Assembly (NCBI GenBank): GCA_003508835.1 | Contig: PUFA01000003.1 | Location: forward strand, 7,913,501 to 7,977,500 | Direction of reading: 5' to 3' | Length of the DNA: 64,000 nucleotides | From: Eonycteris spelaea | Lineage: Eukaryota; Chordata; Mammalia; Chiroptera; Pteropodidae | Shown: positions 1 to 12,369 of the stretch, one piece after another | How positions within the stretch are numbered: position 1 is the first letter of the stretch | Layout: each line of letters begins with the position of its first letter | The notes under the pieces: model-generated | What the model was told of the DNA's origin: nothing | What the model saw: the letters and a program-made list of their open reading frames with translations, nothing else | Database searches by the model: none | Made by a program: the position numbers and the translations under genes

Positions 1-224
1 TCAGTTCCACAAGTGTTGCAATAGCTGTTAGTTGTAATCAGGCATGGTTATGAATAGGAACTGCTGTTTTGAGACGAATACACATTTCTAGGATAAAGTC
101 GACAACTGTAAAGAACAGGAAGCACATTGGAAGCAAGTAGGAAGGAACAAGTTCCTTCATCCTCCATCAACCTTTAAGCCTCTCTCTAGTGTCCCCTATT
201 GGCAGAGCCTAACTTAGAGGCATG

Positions 225-2320
225 TGACAAAGGAGAAACAAGTCAAAGAATAAATCAAATGGGAAATCAAAAACTATCTTGAAACAAGCAAAAATGGAAA
301 CATAACATACCAAACTTATGGGATACAGCAAAAACAATTCTAAGAAGGAAGTTTATAGTAATAAGTATCTACATTAAGAAAAAAGAAAGATCTCAAATAA
401 ACACCCTAACTTTATACCTCAAGGAACTAGGAAAAGAACAACAAAGCAGTCTCAAATTAGCAGAAGGAAGAAAATAACAGATATCAGAGCAGACATAAAT
501 GAAATACAGGCCAGAAAAATAATAACAAAGGTTTACAACTCCAAAAGCTGATTTTTTGAAAAGATAAACAGAACAAATCTTTAGCTAGACTAAAAAGAGA
601 GAAGACTCAAAATCAAAAATGAAAGAGCAACTATTACAACTGATACCACAGAAATACAAAGGATTATAAAAGAATAAAAACCATATTATTATCTCAACAG
701 ATACATAAAAAGCATTTGTAAAAAATTCAATATCCATTTGTGATAAAAACTTTAACAAATTAGGTACAGAAGGAATGTACCTCAACATAATAAAGGCCAT
801 ACGCAGGCATATCTTGTTTTATTGTGCTTTGATTTATTGTGCATTGCAGATATTGCATTTTTACAAACTGAAGTTGTATGACAATCTTGCATCAAACAAG
901 GCTATTGGGGCCATTTTTCCGACAGGCTCAGATGATGATTATCAGTTTTTAGTAATAAATTATTTTTCAATTAAAGAATGTACATTTTTGTAGACATTAT
1001 GCTATTGTACCCTTCATAGACTACAGTATAGTATAACATAACTTTTATATGACTGAAAAACCAAAAAACTTGTGCAATGTGCTTTATGCTAATATTCACT
1101 TTATTGTGGTTGCCTAGAATAAACCTGCAATGTCTCTGAAATATATCTGTACGACAAGCCCACAGCTAATATCATCACAATGGTGAAAAGCTGAAAGAAG
1201 TTCCTAAAGCCAAGAACAAGACAAGGAAACTCACACCACTTCTATTCAACATAGTACCTTAAGTCCTAGGCAGAACAATTAGACAAGGAAAAAAAAAGGC
1301 ATCCAATAGGACAGAAAGAAGTAAAATTGTCTCCGATAGTCACATGCAAAATAATAAAACTGAACTCTTATCTTGTACTACTCACAAAAATTAACTTGAA
1401 ATAGATTAAAGTCTTAAATGAAAGATCTATAACTGTAAAACTACTAGAAGAAAATATAGGAAAAAAAATCCTTGACATTGATCTTCACAATGATTTTTTT
1501 CATATGACACAAAAAACACATGAAATGAAAAAATAAACAAATAAGACTACATAAAATTAAAAAGCTTCTGTATGGCAAAAGAAATCATAAATTTAAAGAC
1601 AACCTACCAAATGGAAGAAAATATTTTCAAACCATATATCTGATAAGGTATTGATATCCAAAATATATGAGTAACTCATACAATTCATAGTTAAAAAAAA
1701 AAACAGAAATAATTCAGTTGAAAATGGGCAAAGGACTTAAATGGATATTTTTCCAAAGACATATGAATGACCAACAGATAAATGAAAAGGTGCTCAATAT
1801 GACTAATCATTAAGGAAATGTCAATCAAAACCACAATGAGATATCATCTTACATTTGTTACAATGGATTTTATAAAAAAGACAAGAGGTAACAAGTGTTG
1901 GCGAGGAAGTAGAGAAACGGGAATCCTTGTACACTACTTGTACACTACTGAAATGTATAGCCAATGTGGAGATTACTCAAAAAATTAAAAATAAAAATAT
2001 TACATGATCCAACAGTCCCACTTCTTGGTATACATCTGAATGAAATAAAATCAGTATCTCAAGGAGATATCGATACTCTCATGTTTATTGTAGCTTTATT
2101 CACATAGCCAAAATATGGAAACAATCTGTGTCTGTCAATGGATAAATGAATAAAGAAAAAATATAGATGTATATATGAATGACTATTATTCAGCCATGAG
2201 AAAGAAGAAAATTCTGCCATTTGCAACAAGATAGATGAACCTAGAGGACATGATGCTAAGTGAAATAAGCCAGACATAGACAGAAAAATACTGAATGGTG
2301 TCATTTATTTGTGGAATCTG
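225..2320 (+). mobile_element. L1 fragment (ORF2 region), split by a Tigger element
   Basis: The text follows L1 ORF2 from the linker between endonuclease and reverse transcriptase (around 250-780), through the RT end (1150-1500), to the conserved C-terminal region with 'cagccat' and 'aagtgaaataagcc' (2190-2270). Many stops and indels make it a dead copy. It is interrupted at 802-1149, and L1 continuity across that insert is seen in the flanking 'aaaggccata' and 'gacaagccc'. It lies antisense to CCDC178. Confidence 0.88.
802..1149. mobile_element. Tigger-type (TcMar) non-autonomous DNA transposon nested in L1
   Basis: This stretch of about 350 bases has left text 'gcaggcatatcttgtttta' and right text mirroring it loosely ('tgcaatgtctctgaaatata'). 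It matches my memory of an internally deleted Tigger1/MER44 element. A TA dinucleotide lies on each side (800-801 and 1150-1151), and removing the element with one TA restores L1. No transposase remains. The exact subfamily name is uncertain. Confidence 0.75.
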
Positions 2321-2639
2321 GTGATTGGATTTGTTGAGAAGATTATCTGTTTTGGACATGATAGAGACGATGTAAATGGAAGCATATACCTAACAATCCC
2401 TCATGTGGAGACGAATTTGGGAGAAGCAGTAAAATTAGAGAAGAATGCTGTGTCAGCCACTGTATTGATAGCTGAAGCCATGGGAGCCCGTGAAAGCTCT
2501 GAAGAAACGTGTTAGAGGATATCTGAAGACAGAATCCGGATATACAAGTTGTTATATTATTACCTCTCAGCATTTTTATATTCTGCTTGGTGACTGCTAG
2601 GGCTGGGGCTCTGCAGACTGTACATTGGTTGGGAGTGTG
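2321..2639. other. Unassigned DNA between two oppositely oriented L1 pieces
   Basis: This stretch is somewhat richer in GC than its surroundings. It has short open frames on both strands (2309-2515 plus, 2343-2654 minus), neither of which resembles a protein I know. I cannot assign it to a repeat family. It may be the original target DNA or a shuffled repeat. Confidence 0.35.
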
Positions 2640-3070
2640 TTGTTTAAATTCCACATATTTGTGAATTTTCTAGTTCCCCCTGTACTTAATTTATAGTTTC
2701 ATACAACTGCGGTTGGAAGATTCTTGGTATAATTTCAATCTTCTTAAATTTGTTAAGGCTTGTTCTGTGACTTAATATATGATCTATCCTGGAGAATGTT
2801 CCATATACACTTAAGAAGAAATGCGTCTTCTGCTGCTACTGGATGAAATGTTCTATGTATGTCTGTTTTTGTCTAAAGGGTAGATCAAGTCCAGGGTTTC
2901 TTTATTGATTTTCTGTCTAGATGAGTTAACCATTGTTGAAAATGAGGTACTGAACTCACCTACTATTATTGTGTTGTTTATTTCTCCCTTTATGCCTGTT
3001 AGTATTTGCTTAATATGTTTAGGTGTTATATTGAAATTTTAATCTTAAACATCTGTAAATTATAGGCAGT
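2640..3070 (-). mobile_element. Antisense L1 ORF2 fragment
   Basis: The plus strand reads as the reverse complement of the L1 ORF2 part between endonuclease and RT. Typical antisense phrases are 'atgatctatcctggagaatg' near 2780 and 'ttgattttctgtctagatga' near 2905. It is too short to hold a gene. Its orientation is opposite to the L1 at 225-2320. Confidence 0.8.
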
Positions 3071-3964
3071 TAATAAAAACTCCATGACATTAAAAAAAAA
3101 AGTCTATCATTTAAAGATATCTGACATGAATTGTCCACTGAAAAAGACTGAATTTAACTTCAGAATCGCATTATATGTTATCTGAAGTGTGTGTATATTT
3201 TTCTTAAACTATTTTATTAGCTGTTTATAATTCTAATTCTATAGTGTGTTTTCTCAGTCCTCAGTTAATTCCATGTAGCTTTTATAAAGTCCTTTATCAA
3301 ACAATTCCTTTAGATGATCCATAATTGTGATTAGTTGTTTTACCCAGTGGGGAGAAACCCCAGAACAGTAATACCACATGTATAATAATGCCTAATAAGA
3401 CTTGTATCGTTCTGGCAATGCTTTATATTACACATAGATTTACAAATTCTTATCATCTAATTTCTAAACAGGGATTAGAATAGGTTTTCTATGAAGAGTG
3501 GAAAGAATAACTTTCCACTCTTTAACACCAATAACTGATTCTAATAATAAACAGTGTTACTAATGATGAGATATATCAATCTCTCGAAACTCTGCATGTT
3601 CAAACTCTATGCTTCTTATCACATAAGGTGAATGCATAACAAAGAGCTATCCAAACACTGATAAGAGACAATTTCATATAAATTCAAGGTTATTCGAAAA
3701 GCATTATTGAGACATTTAGCAGAATCCTTAATTGCTACAAAGCAACAGACAATTTAGCTAACAGACTAAATGAAAAGTTTCTCATATATTATCAAGGAGA
3801 AAGAGAAAATGAGAGTGTGTGTGAGCAAATGCGAATGAGTCAGCTTCTGCACACAGCATGAGTATTGGCTAAAGTAGCAAGCTAGTGCACTATGAAAAGT
3901 ATCTCTAAAAAGCTCCTGCTTTTAGCCTTTATCATGCATGCTGACAGAAAAATTACCAGATAAT
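3071..3964. other. AT-rich flank, nothing recognised
   Basis: I see no exon, RNA gene or repeat that I can name. A run of ten A at about 3091 could be the tail of an old retroelement. Confidence 0.4.
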
Positions 3965-4340
3965 ATGCTCATCCATTTATTCATTCAGTCATTCAACAAG
4001 TATTTATTGTGAGCTCCCTTGTGCCAAGCATAGTGCTGAGCTTTAAGGATACAGAGAAAGCACAGAAAATCTATCCTATCAGAGGAGTGACAGAGAATAC
4101 ATTACTATAGAAGATTATAGGCAGACAACAAACAAATAAGTGAGCAAAACAAATTCAGACAGAGAATGGTGCTAAGATAAAAAAAAAAAAAAACACATGA
4201 GAGCACATGACACACCCAAACGAACGTGGATAGGTACATTTCAGAATGGGAAGCAGAGATGGGCTTTTGGATAAAAGAAATACAAATCTCAATTACTGAG
4301 AGGCTAGTTATACAGGAGTTTTTCTTTGTCTCTCTCCTGC
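3965..4340 (-). repeat. L2 3' end
   Basis: The stretch begins with the antisense L2 tail ('attcattcagtcattcaaca', then 'tatttattgtgagctccc' and 'tgccaagcatagtgctgag'). It continues into the antisense L2 3' UTR with the 'cagacaacaaacaaataag' motif. An A-run near 4179-4193 was probably gained later. A second short L2-like tail lies at about 4395-4440. Confidence 0.75.
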
Positions 4341-5758
4341 TGACCATATTTTGCCATTTCACTAATTATTATTGTTCCATTAAAGTGCTAAAATGTTAGT
4401 CAATAAATGATTATTGAGATCCCACTGTGTTCTCAGCACCAGTACGATTGGAAAATGTGGTTGAATTCAAACAACTAATTCTACTGCTGTGATAAAATAT
4501 GAGGTGGAGAATGATGCTTAAGTCAGTAGATAACTTAAGCCTTCTTGTTCTGAGGGATGCATTCAAGTCCAAGCTTCCCCAGCTATTCCTATATCACATA
4601 TCTGAGCTTCAGCTCTCAAAGTTCCAGAAACTCTTCCAAGACATTTATGGCCACTAGATGGCACCAATTATTTTCATATTTTTAGGCCTAAAAATAAAAC
4701 CAAACCCTTTTCTATATAATGGCTGTATTTTAAATGAAAGAATGTTACTTAGCACCATTATCAATTTTATTAATAATTTTCTTGTAGGAGGTTATCAGAG
4801 CTAGCATTAAAGATGGTATGTTCATTCACTCCTGTACTTGTTTATTCAGTGTATATTTGTTCCAAATAATCTTTTTAAAAAAATGTATTAGCAATGTCTT
4901 TGAAAACATAAAAAAGAAAAAAGTAATTGAATATGTTAAATATATTTACAATTTAGTATATAAGTATCAGGATCAAAAATAGCTGATGAAAGTATGATAT
5001 TACATATATCTTTAAAAGTTTTGCACAAACTAGTTTTAATAAAATCCAGTAGAATTCTTTATTTTTAGAAGTATTTCCCATTGTGCCTCTCAAAAATAGT
5101 AATATTTATAAATATTGAAAAAGCCATGGTATTTATTATCGCAATTAAATGTAACAAAATTACAAAATGTAAAATAGCATAAGAATCATGTCAGTATCAC
5201 TCAGTCATATTTTATATAAAAATTTAACATGTATAGCTTTATAAAATTTAATAAAAATTCAGATCTAAAATAATACATTTTATCATATAATTTCCTTGTT
5301 TGCAACTACTAAGTTTACAATGCTACCAAAACATGTAAAATTTTTCTAAAGCAAAAGAGCATGAAATATTCTCATTTTTCAAAAAAGTGGTTTGTAAACA
5401 TTTGAAGTACGTTCATCCAGAAACAAAATGTAACAGTTCTCACATTTCCCATTAAAAATATAAAAATGGCTCTGGAATAAATAACCTACACTTTAATATC
5501 AGTAGCCTTCAAAATAAAAGTACAATGATAAAATGAGAGTGCACATAAAATGCATTGAAAAGTATAATATGCTCTATGAATATATTACAATTACTTAGAA
5601 GAAAAAAACAAAAAGTTGTTCATTAAGCTAACAGGTTTTTTTTAAAATCTAAACATCTTTACTACTTTAAGATAAAAAATGAATACCTCAAACTAGCTGC
5701 TCTTTTGACTATCACTACATTTTTTTCATTCTAAAATTGTCAAAAATATAATACTCAC
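4341..5758. other. AT-rich sequence downstream of the last exon seen, nothing recognised
   Basis: This is intron on the minus strand, because the gene continues beyond the window. Apart from the L2 scrap near 4400, I see no repeat family, exon or RNA gene. The base composition is strongly AT. Confidence 0.45.
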
Positions 5759-5918
5759 TTTAATATCTTTCAGAGTTTTTTGCCTCATGGCAACAAGAGT
5801 TGCAAATCTCTGCTCTTCCTCAGATATTCTCTCTCTACAGACTTTTTGCTCACTTATGAGATGCTCATACACAGCTTGTGCATGCTCCTTTTTAAATCTG
5901 ATAATTAAAAATTGTTCC
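5759..5918 (-). CDS. CCDC178: CCDC178 internal exon H (last in window)
   Basis: This 160-base exon encodes one base completing Lys plus 53 codons, EQFLIIRFKKEHAQAVYEH through ATLVAMRQKTLKDIK. The acceptor is TTCTTCACAG and the donor is GTGAGT. The human counterpart shares RFK[KR]EHAQ, C[RE]ERI.EE[DE]QRF and RQKTL. After it, human CCDC178 has about 120 more residues. I could not find them between 1 and 5700 on the minus strand, so the final exons must lie before the window start. Confidence 0.94.
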
Positions 5919-6839
5919 CTGTGAAGAAAGAATTACAATTACCACTAATTCACATTTTATTTTCTAAAATAAACTTAAGAAACATTTTTAAAGAACCAAT
6001 ATTGAAAAATCGTAGACCCGAAGGATTTTGGAACAATTCCCTAGTTCCCTTCCATAGGCCTAGCTCTATAGAACTAACTCACGTAGAACTGACTCATGTA
6101 GAACATCTCTGGAGAAATTTAGTGGATTCGTTGGTTGCCAACTCAGCATGCCTCTGTTTTGTTGTCGTTCCAAAAGAACCCTTCCTCCATGCAGCATGTA
6201 ACTCCAAGGATACATTCTGATTAATTAAGTCAACCAGAACGTGGCTAATTAACCAGGAGTGAGTATATATATTAAGATAGCCCAATAGGATGAAAGGCGA
6301 AGACCTAATTCCACGTAGAAGGGGCTAACGTCCACTAAAGGTAGTCATGTTTTCAAATTTGCTGACAATAGCAATAGTAGAGAGAGAAAAAATGAGTACC
6401 TATTGTTGTGCTGCTAGATCAACCAACCCTGCAGCTTACCTTACTCATCGGTCTCCTGTCACATAAGATGACACATTCTCCTACTGTTTAAGCTGGTGTG
6501 TGAAAGTCTCTGTGTGAGTATGTGTGTGCATGAGTGCGTATTTTGTCTTAAGTATATCTTGAGGCAGATAAAATAATTTTTATGTTGAAATAAGTAGGAA
6601 TGTAAAAAACAATACTAGTAGAATAAGCATTAAAAAGTGGTTAAAACATACTGCCAAAATAAGTATTCTTTACAAATAATTCCCATAGTTAATCAGCAAT
6701 CCAGAATCCAGAGCAAGCAGAGCTGCAAAATCTCAGCACAGTCTTATGTTATCCGCATTCATTTTCATCTCTGATGCATTTGCACAGTTAGCTATAAAGA
6801 CAGGACTAAAATTTCTGAGGGCTAAAATGTTAAAGTGCT
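5919..6839. other. Intron sequence, nothing recognised
   Basis: The stretch contains a two-copy 15-base direct repeat near 6071-6100 (units starting 'gaactaactcacgta' and 'gaactgactcatgta') but no named repeat. The small open frames at 5912-6220 and 6094-6285 look random. Confidence 0.4.
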
Positions 6840-7010
6840 TTAAATATAATATCTCATTTAATACAACCACACCCCTATGAAATAATAATTATAGCAATTT
6901 ACAGATGAGGAATCTAAACTCCAGCATAATTAGTTTGTATAAGCCAATTCGTGAGTGACGGAACCAGAATTCAAGTCCAGTTCTGTCTTGCTCTGTTTGA
7001 TTCAGCAGCT
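6840..7010 (-). repeat. MIR SINE relic
   Basis: The antisense MIR core 'tttacagatgaggaatctaa' is present at about 6899, followed by antisense text for the 'tgggttcgaatcc' region ('ggaaccagaattcaagtcc'). It is diverged, as expected for MIR. Confidence 0.75.
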
Positions 7011-7772
7011 CAACATTACTCTTTTTTCTCTCTCCACTATGATTGTTCAGTAAATTTAAAACCATGACTCTTTATTCACATTTTTTAGATATGATCCCCT
7101 CCTTCTAAATAAAATAAGGTCCTTCTATTTCATCTGTTTTGCCCATTTTTCCACTTTATCATTCATACAAACATCATCCAAAATTCTTATATGTTGTCCT
7201 ATATAAGTATTTCTAATACTGCCATTGTGGAGCACAGGCAAACAATGAAAATCATACAGAAAGGAGCTGCAATGACAAAAAATCAATAAATTCTTAGTTG
7301 TTCTCAGCAAACATCACTATATCCTGACCACATATACTTTATTCTCTGTATTAAGCATTTTGATATTAGATTGTATTTAATACAGCATTTTATTAATTTT
7401 ATATATACATCATACAAGTTTTTATGTATATATATGCATACAAATTATGTTTCTTTTATCATAGTCATAAAAAGAACAAACTCTCAGGTCCTATGGGTCT
7501 TGGGTTGGATCCGTTCACTTCCTATTTAAGAAAATTAAGTGAGAGCCAAGAGTAGCTTTGATTGCTATTATTTTTGCCACCACATTTTAATTGTTTTACA
7601 TTTGCAAGGTTTGTCTCCCTAAAAATATCTTCAGACACTTGAAGATACACTTTCCCACTTGCATTTCTTTGTCCTTCTTGGTGCCTGGCACTAGGCACAC
7701 ACTATGGGTTCTTAACAAATAATGATTAACTTGATATGGTCACCTACTGAAAGTCCCAGTAGATTATTCCTA
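7011..7772. other. Intron sequence with a short L2/MIR tail
   Basis: Only the piece at about 7660-7725 is recognisable ('gtgcctggcactaggcacac' and 'ttcttaacaaataatg'), resembling the sense 3' end of L2 or MIR. The rest gave no match I can name. Confidence 0.45.
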
Positions 7773-8378
7773 ATAGTCATGTGCCACTTGTCATATGTTC
7801 TGAGAAATATATTATTAGGTGATTTTCTGATTGTGAAAACTTCAGAGTGCACTTACATGAACCTACTACACACCTACGCTATATGGTGCAGCCTATTGCT
7901 CTTAGGCTACAAGCCCGTACAGCATGTTACCATAGCAGACAATATGAGATTAAATAGAGCATAAGAGGAAAATGATGTGATCAAGAGATGAGGCAAACAC
8001 GAGATTTGAGAAGCTGATGCTGACGTAACACAGCATACCGTATAACAAACTTTTTTTTATACGTAGAAAGAGTATACCCTAAAATAACAATAGAAACTCT
8101 ATTATAGTAATTATGTAAACCAGCAATAGTCATTTGTTATCATTATCAAGTATTATGTACATAACTGTATGTGCCATACTTTTATAGGCCTGGCAGTGCA
8201 GTAGGGTGGTTTACACCAGTATCATCACAAACACGCGAATAATGTGTTGTGCTATGATGTTAGGATGGATACGACGTCAGTAGGAGATAGGAAAGTTTCA
8301 GCTCCATTATAACCTTATGGGATCACTGCTGTACGTGGGGTCAGTCATTGACTGAAACACCACTATGCAGTACGGCAC
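7773..8378 (-). mobile_element. Tigger2/MER2-like DNA transposon fossil
   Basis: The left end 'agtcatgtgccactt' and the right end, whose reverse complement reads 'gtgccgtactgcatag', are imperfect inverted copies of a MER2-like terminus. Flanking TA is seen at 7771-7772 and 8379-8380. Internal phrases such as 'acctacgctatatgg' and 'aagtattatgtacataactg' match the element as I remember it. Orientation was chosen from that comparison. No transposase frame survives. Confidence 0.65.
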
Positions 8379-8437
8379 TAAACATGTACTGTGCATGGTT
8401 ATGTGCAATAATCTCCATTCCAATCCTAGTTTAGGGA

Positions 8438-8690
8438 ATCAGTACGTACAGTTGAAAGAGCACACACTTTGGAACAGGACGGACTTAACCTGGAACTAGT
8501 TCTACCACAAATTAGCTGTGCATTCTTAAGACAATCATTTAATGTCCTTGAGTTTCTGCTTCCTCGGCATTCACATGGGAATGTTAGCACATAATTTAAG
8601 AATTTTCTGTGAGAACTAGATGAAATAAGGTATATATATTGCCTGCAAAGTGCCTGACACATTAGGAAGATAATCAATGGTAGCTTTAAA
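8438..8690 (+). repeat. MIR SINE relic
   Basis: The sense MIR order is present: 'gttgaaagagcacacacttt', then 'ctaccacaaattagctgtg', a diverged 'gtttctgcttcct', 'gaactagatgaaataagg' and 'caaagtgcctgacacatta'. It is nearly full length. Confidence 0.8.
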
Positions 8691-9942
8691 TATTATTTGA
8701 CATTATCCAATATCATCCCTGTTAATTAACAGATTTGTAAATAACACTACAGTGTCAGTTATTCCTTTTCTTCTTTTCCTGGGGAAAAGGCAGAGTTTCG
8801 TTAAATTTAGAGAAAACACTGATTCACTAGGACATGATGACCGCTTTTGTCTCAAAGGCAATATAGTCTAGCCAAGGGATAGAAGAAACTGTTAGGATTG
8901 AAATGATAAGTATCTTGAAGAACAAAAATTCTTCAGCTCCTGAATGAGATGTTTATAAGTTAAATGTGAACTATGTAATTTTAGGCTTATCCTTTTGTGC
9001 CCCCAAATATTCTTACAGATATTAAACAATGTAAATAAATATCTTTCAAAGAATATAACGTTTCCTTGTTTTCTTACTTGATATGCTGAATATGATTTAG
9101 TCTTTTTCAGACAAAGCTGTATGATCATTTTGAATATAAGCTTTTACCCTGTGGTGATAGCTAAACAAATCCTTGCTGAGTCCACTGACTTGACTCTAGT
9201 AAGGTATATGGTATTAGACTATGCATAATTGTTTCTCTGACACTTTATTCCTTAAGCGCTATGATTTTGCTAATGTTGTTTTAACTTTCCATATTTAAAG
9301 TATAATTCCTAAATGTGACCAATGCATATTCCCTCAATAGCCTTCCAAGTCCTGTTCTCAGTGTACTACAGAATAAGAAATGAGAATCAAGATGAGTAAA
9401 GGAAGAGTGCTTAAGTTCTAAGTGAGGGTCTATGGATGTGCTCAGGGTCTTAGAGCATGACCCTTGTTAGGGATGGTCCTGACTAATAAGGGGACTGGCT
9501 ACGAGACTTTTGTAAACAATAAATGTGAATAAACTAGATGAGATTTTGTAGAATACCTATTTCTAAACTCTTACCTCAAAATTTATCAAAAATGTTTGGG
9601 TGACAAACTATATTATTAACCATGTCACATAAGTGAGAAATACTGAAATTAGTGGGAAGGATTATTAATTTCATAAGAAATAAAAGTTCTTATACTTGGA
9701 AAAAGAGAAGCATTCTCAGTTATTCAAATAAAAATAAATCCAAAGGAGTGATAAAAAATGAAAGCAATTTATGATTTTTTTAAACCAGAATTATCCAATA
9801 TCACAATGTATGTTTCACATCAAACTATGATAGAAAATATAGATCATTTTAAGAATAAATTTTAAATATGGAAATTTGATTTTATCTCTTTTATAAATAA
9901 TATATTAAACATTTAATATTTTAATACTATTTAAGTACTTAC
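8691..9942. other. Intron sequence, nothing recognised
   Basis: No exon, RNA gene or nameable repeat was seen. The composition is AT-rich, especially 9720-9940 just beyond the donor of exon G. Confidence 0.45.
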
Positions 9943-10088
9943 TTTAAATTTTCAAGTATCTGTTCAAAATTTTTCTTTTCCTTTTCTTTTTCGTCTAGGT
10001 TATCATTCAACTTACTTATTTTTTCTTGATAAACGATTGTTTTACTTTTAGCAGTCTTTATTTCGTTAAAAATTATTGAGCATTTTTC
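9943..10088 (-). CDS. CCDC178: CCDC178 internal exon G
   Basis: This 146-base exon encodes 48 codons plus two bases, from EKCSIIFNEIKTAKSKTIV to KKNFEQILENL plus a split Lys codon. The acceptor is TTTTCCAG and the donor is GTAAGT, a strong site. The human protein has SAIFKDLEATKSKTM followed by INELNEEL, KEEEKKSF and TLEILK in the same order. Nearly half the residues are Lys, Glu, Asp or Asn, and Leu or Ile recurs at heptad spacing. The frame continues into the next exon through a phase 2 intron. Confidence 0.93.
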
Positions 10089-10269
10089 CTGGAAAATAAA
10101 TTCATGGATGTTTCATTTTAAATCCTTTGATTTTTAAATCCTTGTGATTGAAGGACACAATTACATTTGGCCATGTGAATAATTAAAAGCAAATAGCAAC
10201 TTCTTAACAATATAAGTAATGACTTAGGTTTATGTTCGCTCTCCCATTGTCACATGTGATGAAATTGTC

Positions 10270-10610
10270 TAAAAGATTGGTTAAAACTATCTATTCTCTC
10301 TCCCTGCATCTTTCTTTCCCTCTCTCCCTCTGTCCCCTGTACTGCTCCTTTTGCTCTATTTTCCTCCTTTTTTTCCCACTTGCATCCCAATTCTTTCTCT
10401 AATAGATTTTAACAAAAATAGCTAATCTTTTATATTTGTTTTCCTATAAAAATTTGCTGTTTGTTCAAGATTCTGAACATTGGGTACTATATTTGAATTT
10501 CCATATCCTTCCTGTTTTCTTTCTTTTTTCCTGAAGTTCTAAAATTTTCCTACTGATAAATAATTTTTCTTTTTTCTTTTTCTTTTTTTTTTTTTTTTTA
10601 CATATCAGAA
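10270..10610. repeat. Pyrimidine-rich low-complexity tract
   Basis: On the plus strand this part is dominated by C and T, with long T and CTTT runs ending in an uninterrupted T-run near 10583-10600. On the transcribed strand it is a purine-rich intron segment upstream of exon G. No gene is evident. Confidence 0.5.
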
Positions 10611-10710
10611 TATAGTTGAAAGATGGCTGACTGGGATTCTTCTATGGGCCCTGTAGGATATTATGTTATTAGTGGGAATAAAGTCAACCTAAAAAAAAAA
10701 AATGTGGAGA

Positions 10711-11265
10711 TCTATGCACTGCTATGTTCATGGCAGCACTATTCACAATAGCCAAGATATGGAAGAAACCTAAATGCCCATCAACAGATGACTAGATAAA
10801 GAAGTTATGGTTCATATATATAATGGATATTACTCAGCCATAAGAAAAAATGAAATCTTACCATTCACAACGACATGGATGGACCTAGAGGTTATTATGC
10901 TAAGTGAAATAAGTCAAAGAAAGAGAAATGCCATATGATTTCACTTATATGTGGAATCTATGGAACAAAAAGAACAAACTAATCAAAAACAGACTCATAA
11001 ATATAGAGGACGATCTGGTGATGGCCAGAGGGGAAGTGGGTTGGGGAGCTGGGAGAAAGGGATGGAGGGTTAAAGAAGTACAAATTAGTAGTTGATAGAT
11101 GGTCACAGGGATGGGGAGCACGGCATGGAGAATGCAGTCGGCATTAACGTAATGGCTAGGTGGCGAGGCAGAAGAAAGAGCAATCAGGGGGATTGATTAA
11201 TAAACTGTATAAATGTCTAACCATTTGAAAATAAGAGTTTTTAAAATTAAAAATTTTTTAAAAAG
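10711..11265 (+). mobile_element. 5'-truncated L1 (end of ORF2 plus 3' UTR)
   Basis: It starts at 'tctatgcactgctatgttca', runs through the end of ORF2 ('aagtgaaataagtcaaag') and the L1 3' UTR ('aagaagtacaaattagtagt'), and ends in an A/T-rich tail. The 8-base direct repeat TGTGGAGA lies at 10703-10710 and 11266-11273, a plausible target-site duplication. It is one of the better preserved L1 ends here and lies antisense to CCDC178. Confidence 0.85.
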
Positions 11266-11299
11266 TGTGGAGAGGCACAAGTCTGTTTGATTAAATAAG

Positions 11300-11940
11300 T
11301 AGTGGTCAGAGATAACGGGCAGCTCTCAGTACACCATGCTATCTATTGCTAAACTTGACTTTCAGGTAAGATTCCATATTTTATGTCTTAATCTTGAATA
11401 AAGATTTTCACAGGAAACTGAGAAGACTTCAGAAGCAATGGTTTCAACAACTTAGGCCGCACCAGCCAATTCAGCAGTGCTGGAGGTGGTGCCAGAGGAT
11501 TCTATACTAAAGGAAAAAAAGAGATAGTGTGTTTCCTGCAGACAGCAGTGAAAAACAAAAGTTGTATTTTGATGCCTTTAATAGGTACCCCAAGTGAGGC
11601 TTTGCTAAATGTGAGCAGTGTATCCCCTTCCATGGCGTCAAAAAAATCAGAGACATCGCCATAGTGAGCTGGATCTGGAGAGAAGAAACTATTAGATGCC
11701 ATATGTCAGGACTACATATCTACATATCTTGAGTGAGCAAAAGGTTGGAGACTCCAAGAGCCATTTGTAAGTCTTCTGATGAATGCTGAAGTGTCATCAG
11801 AGCGGATGGGAATGGAGGCATGAAACAGGACATCTATAATTTTACCATTCTTTGGCTTATTTTTTTCTCTAGCCTGGGTAACAAAGGTTTCAGCAATTTG
11901 GAGGCTTTCCACCCAAAGGTACTTTTATGTCCAGACATGA
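11300..11940. other. Unassigned moderately GC block
   Basis: The minus strand carries two adjacent open frames of 66 codons (11712-11912 and 11502-11702). Their codon composition is less AT-biased than the surroundings, but I recognise no protein family in them. A sense poly-A tail or flanking duplication is not evident. It could be a decayed retrocopy, part of a DNA transposon or unique DNA. Confidence 0.3.
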
Positions 11941-12369
11941 AAGCGTTTGGAAATCTGAATTACAGTTAATTAATGTTTTACTATACATAAAATTTTTCAT
12001 TATTTCCTTACATCAAAAACTTTCAAACCACATATTTTAAAAATACTAGTTAATAAAAATTACATTCAGATTCTAAATTATTAATGAGACTATACTTTTA
12101 ATTTTTATTAAAATTTAATAAATACATATTTTATGTTATCTAAATGTAGTAAGTTCAAATTCTACACCTTAGACTTAAATTGAGGCTAAAAACAGTAAAA
12201 GTTCTGTAGTACTGGTTAGTTTGGCCCATAATAGAGATACTTACACACAGTAAAAAATAAAACGATTTGCCTTAGAACTTAAATCTTACTGTTTGTACAC
12301 CAATCAGCATACTAAGTACTTAACAAATGCTATTAGTCATGTTTGATATTATAACAGATTGCAAGTTTC

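Noticed and set aside
2309..2654. Open frames on both strands between two L1 pieces
   Set aside because: Neither has a known domain and both overlap L1 ends.
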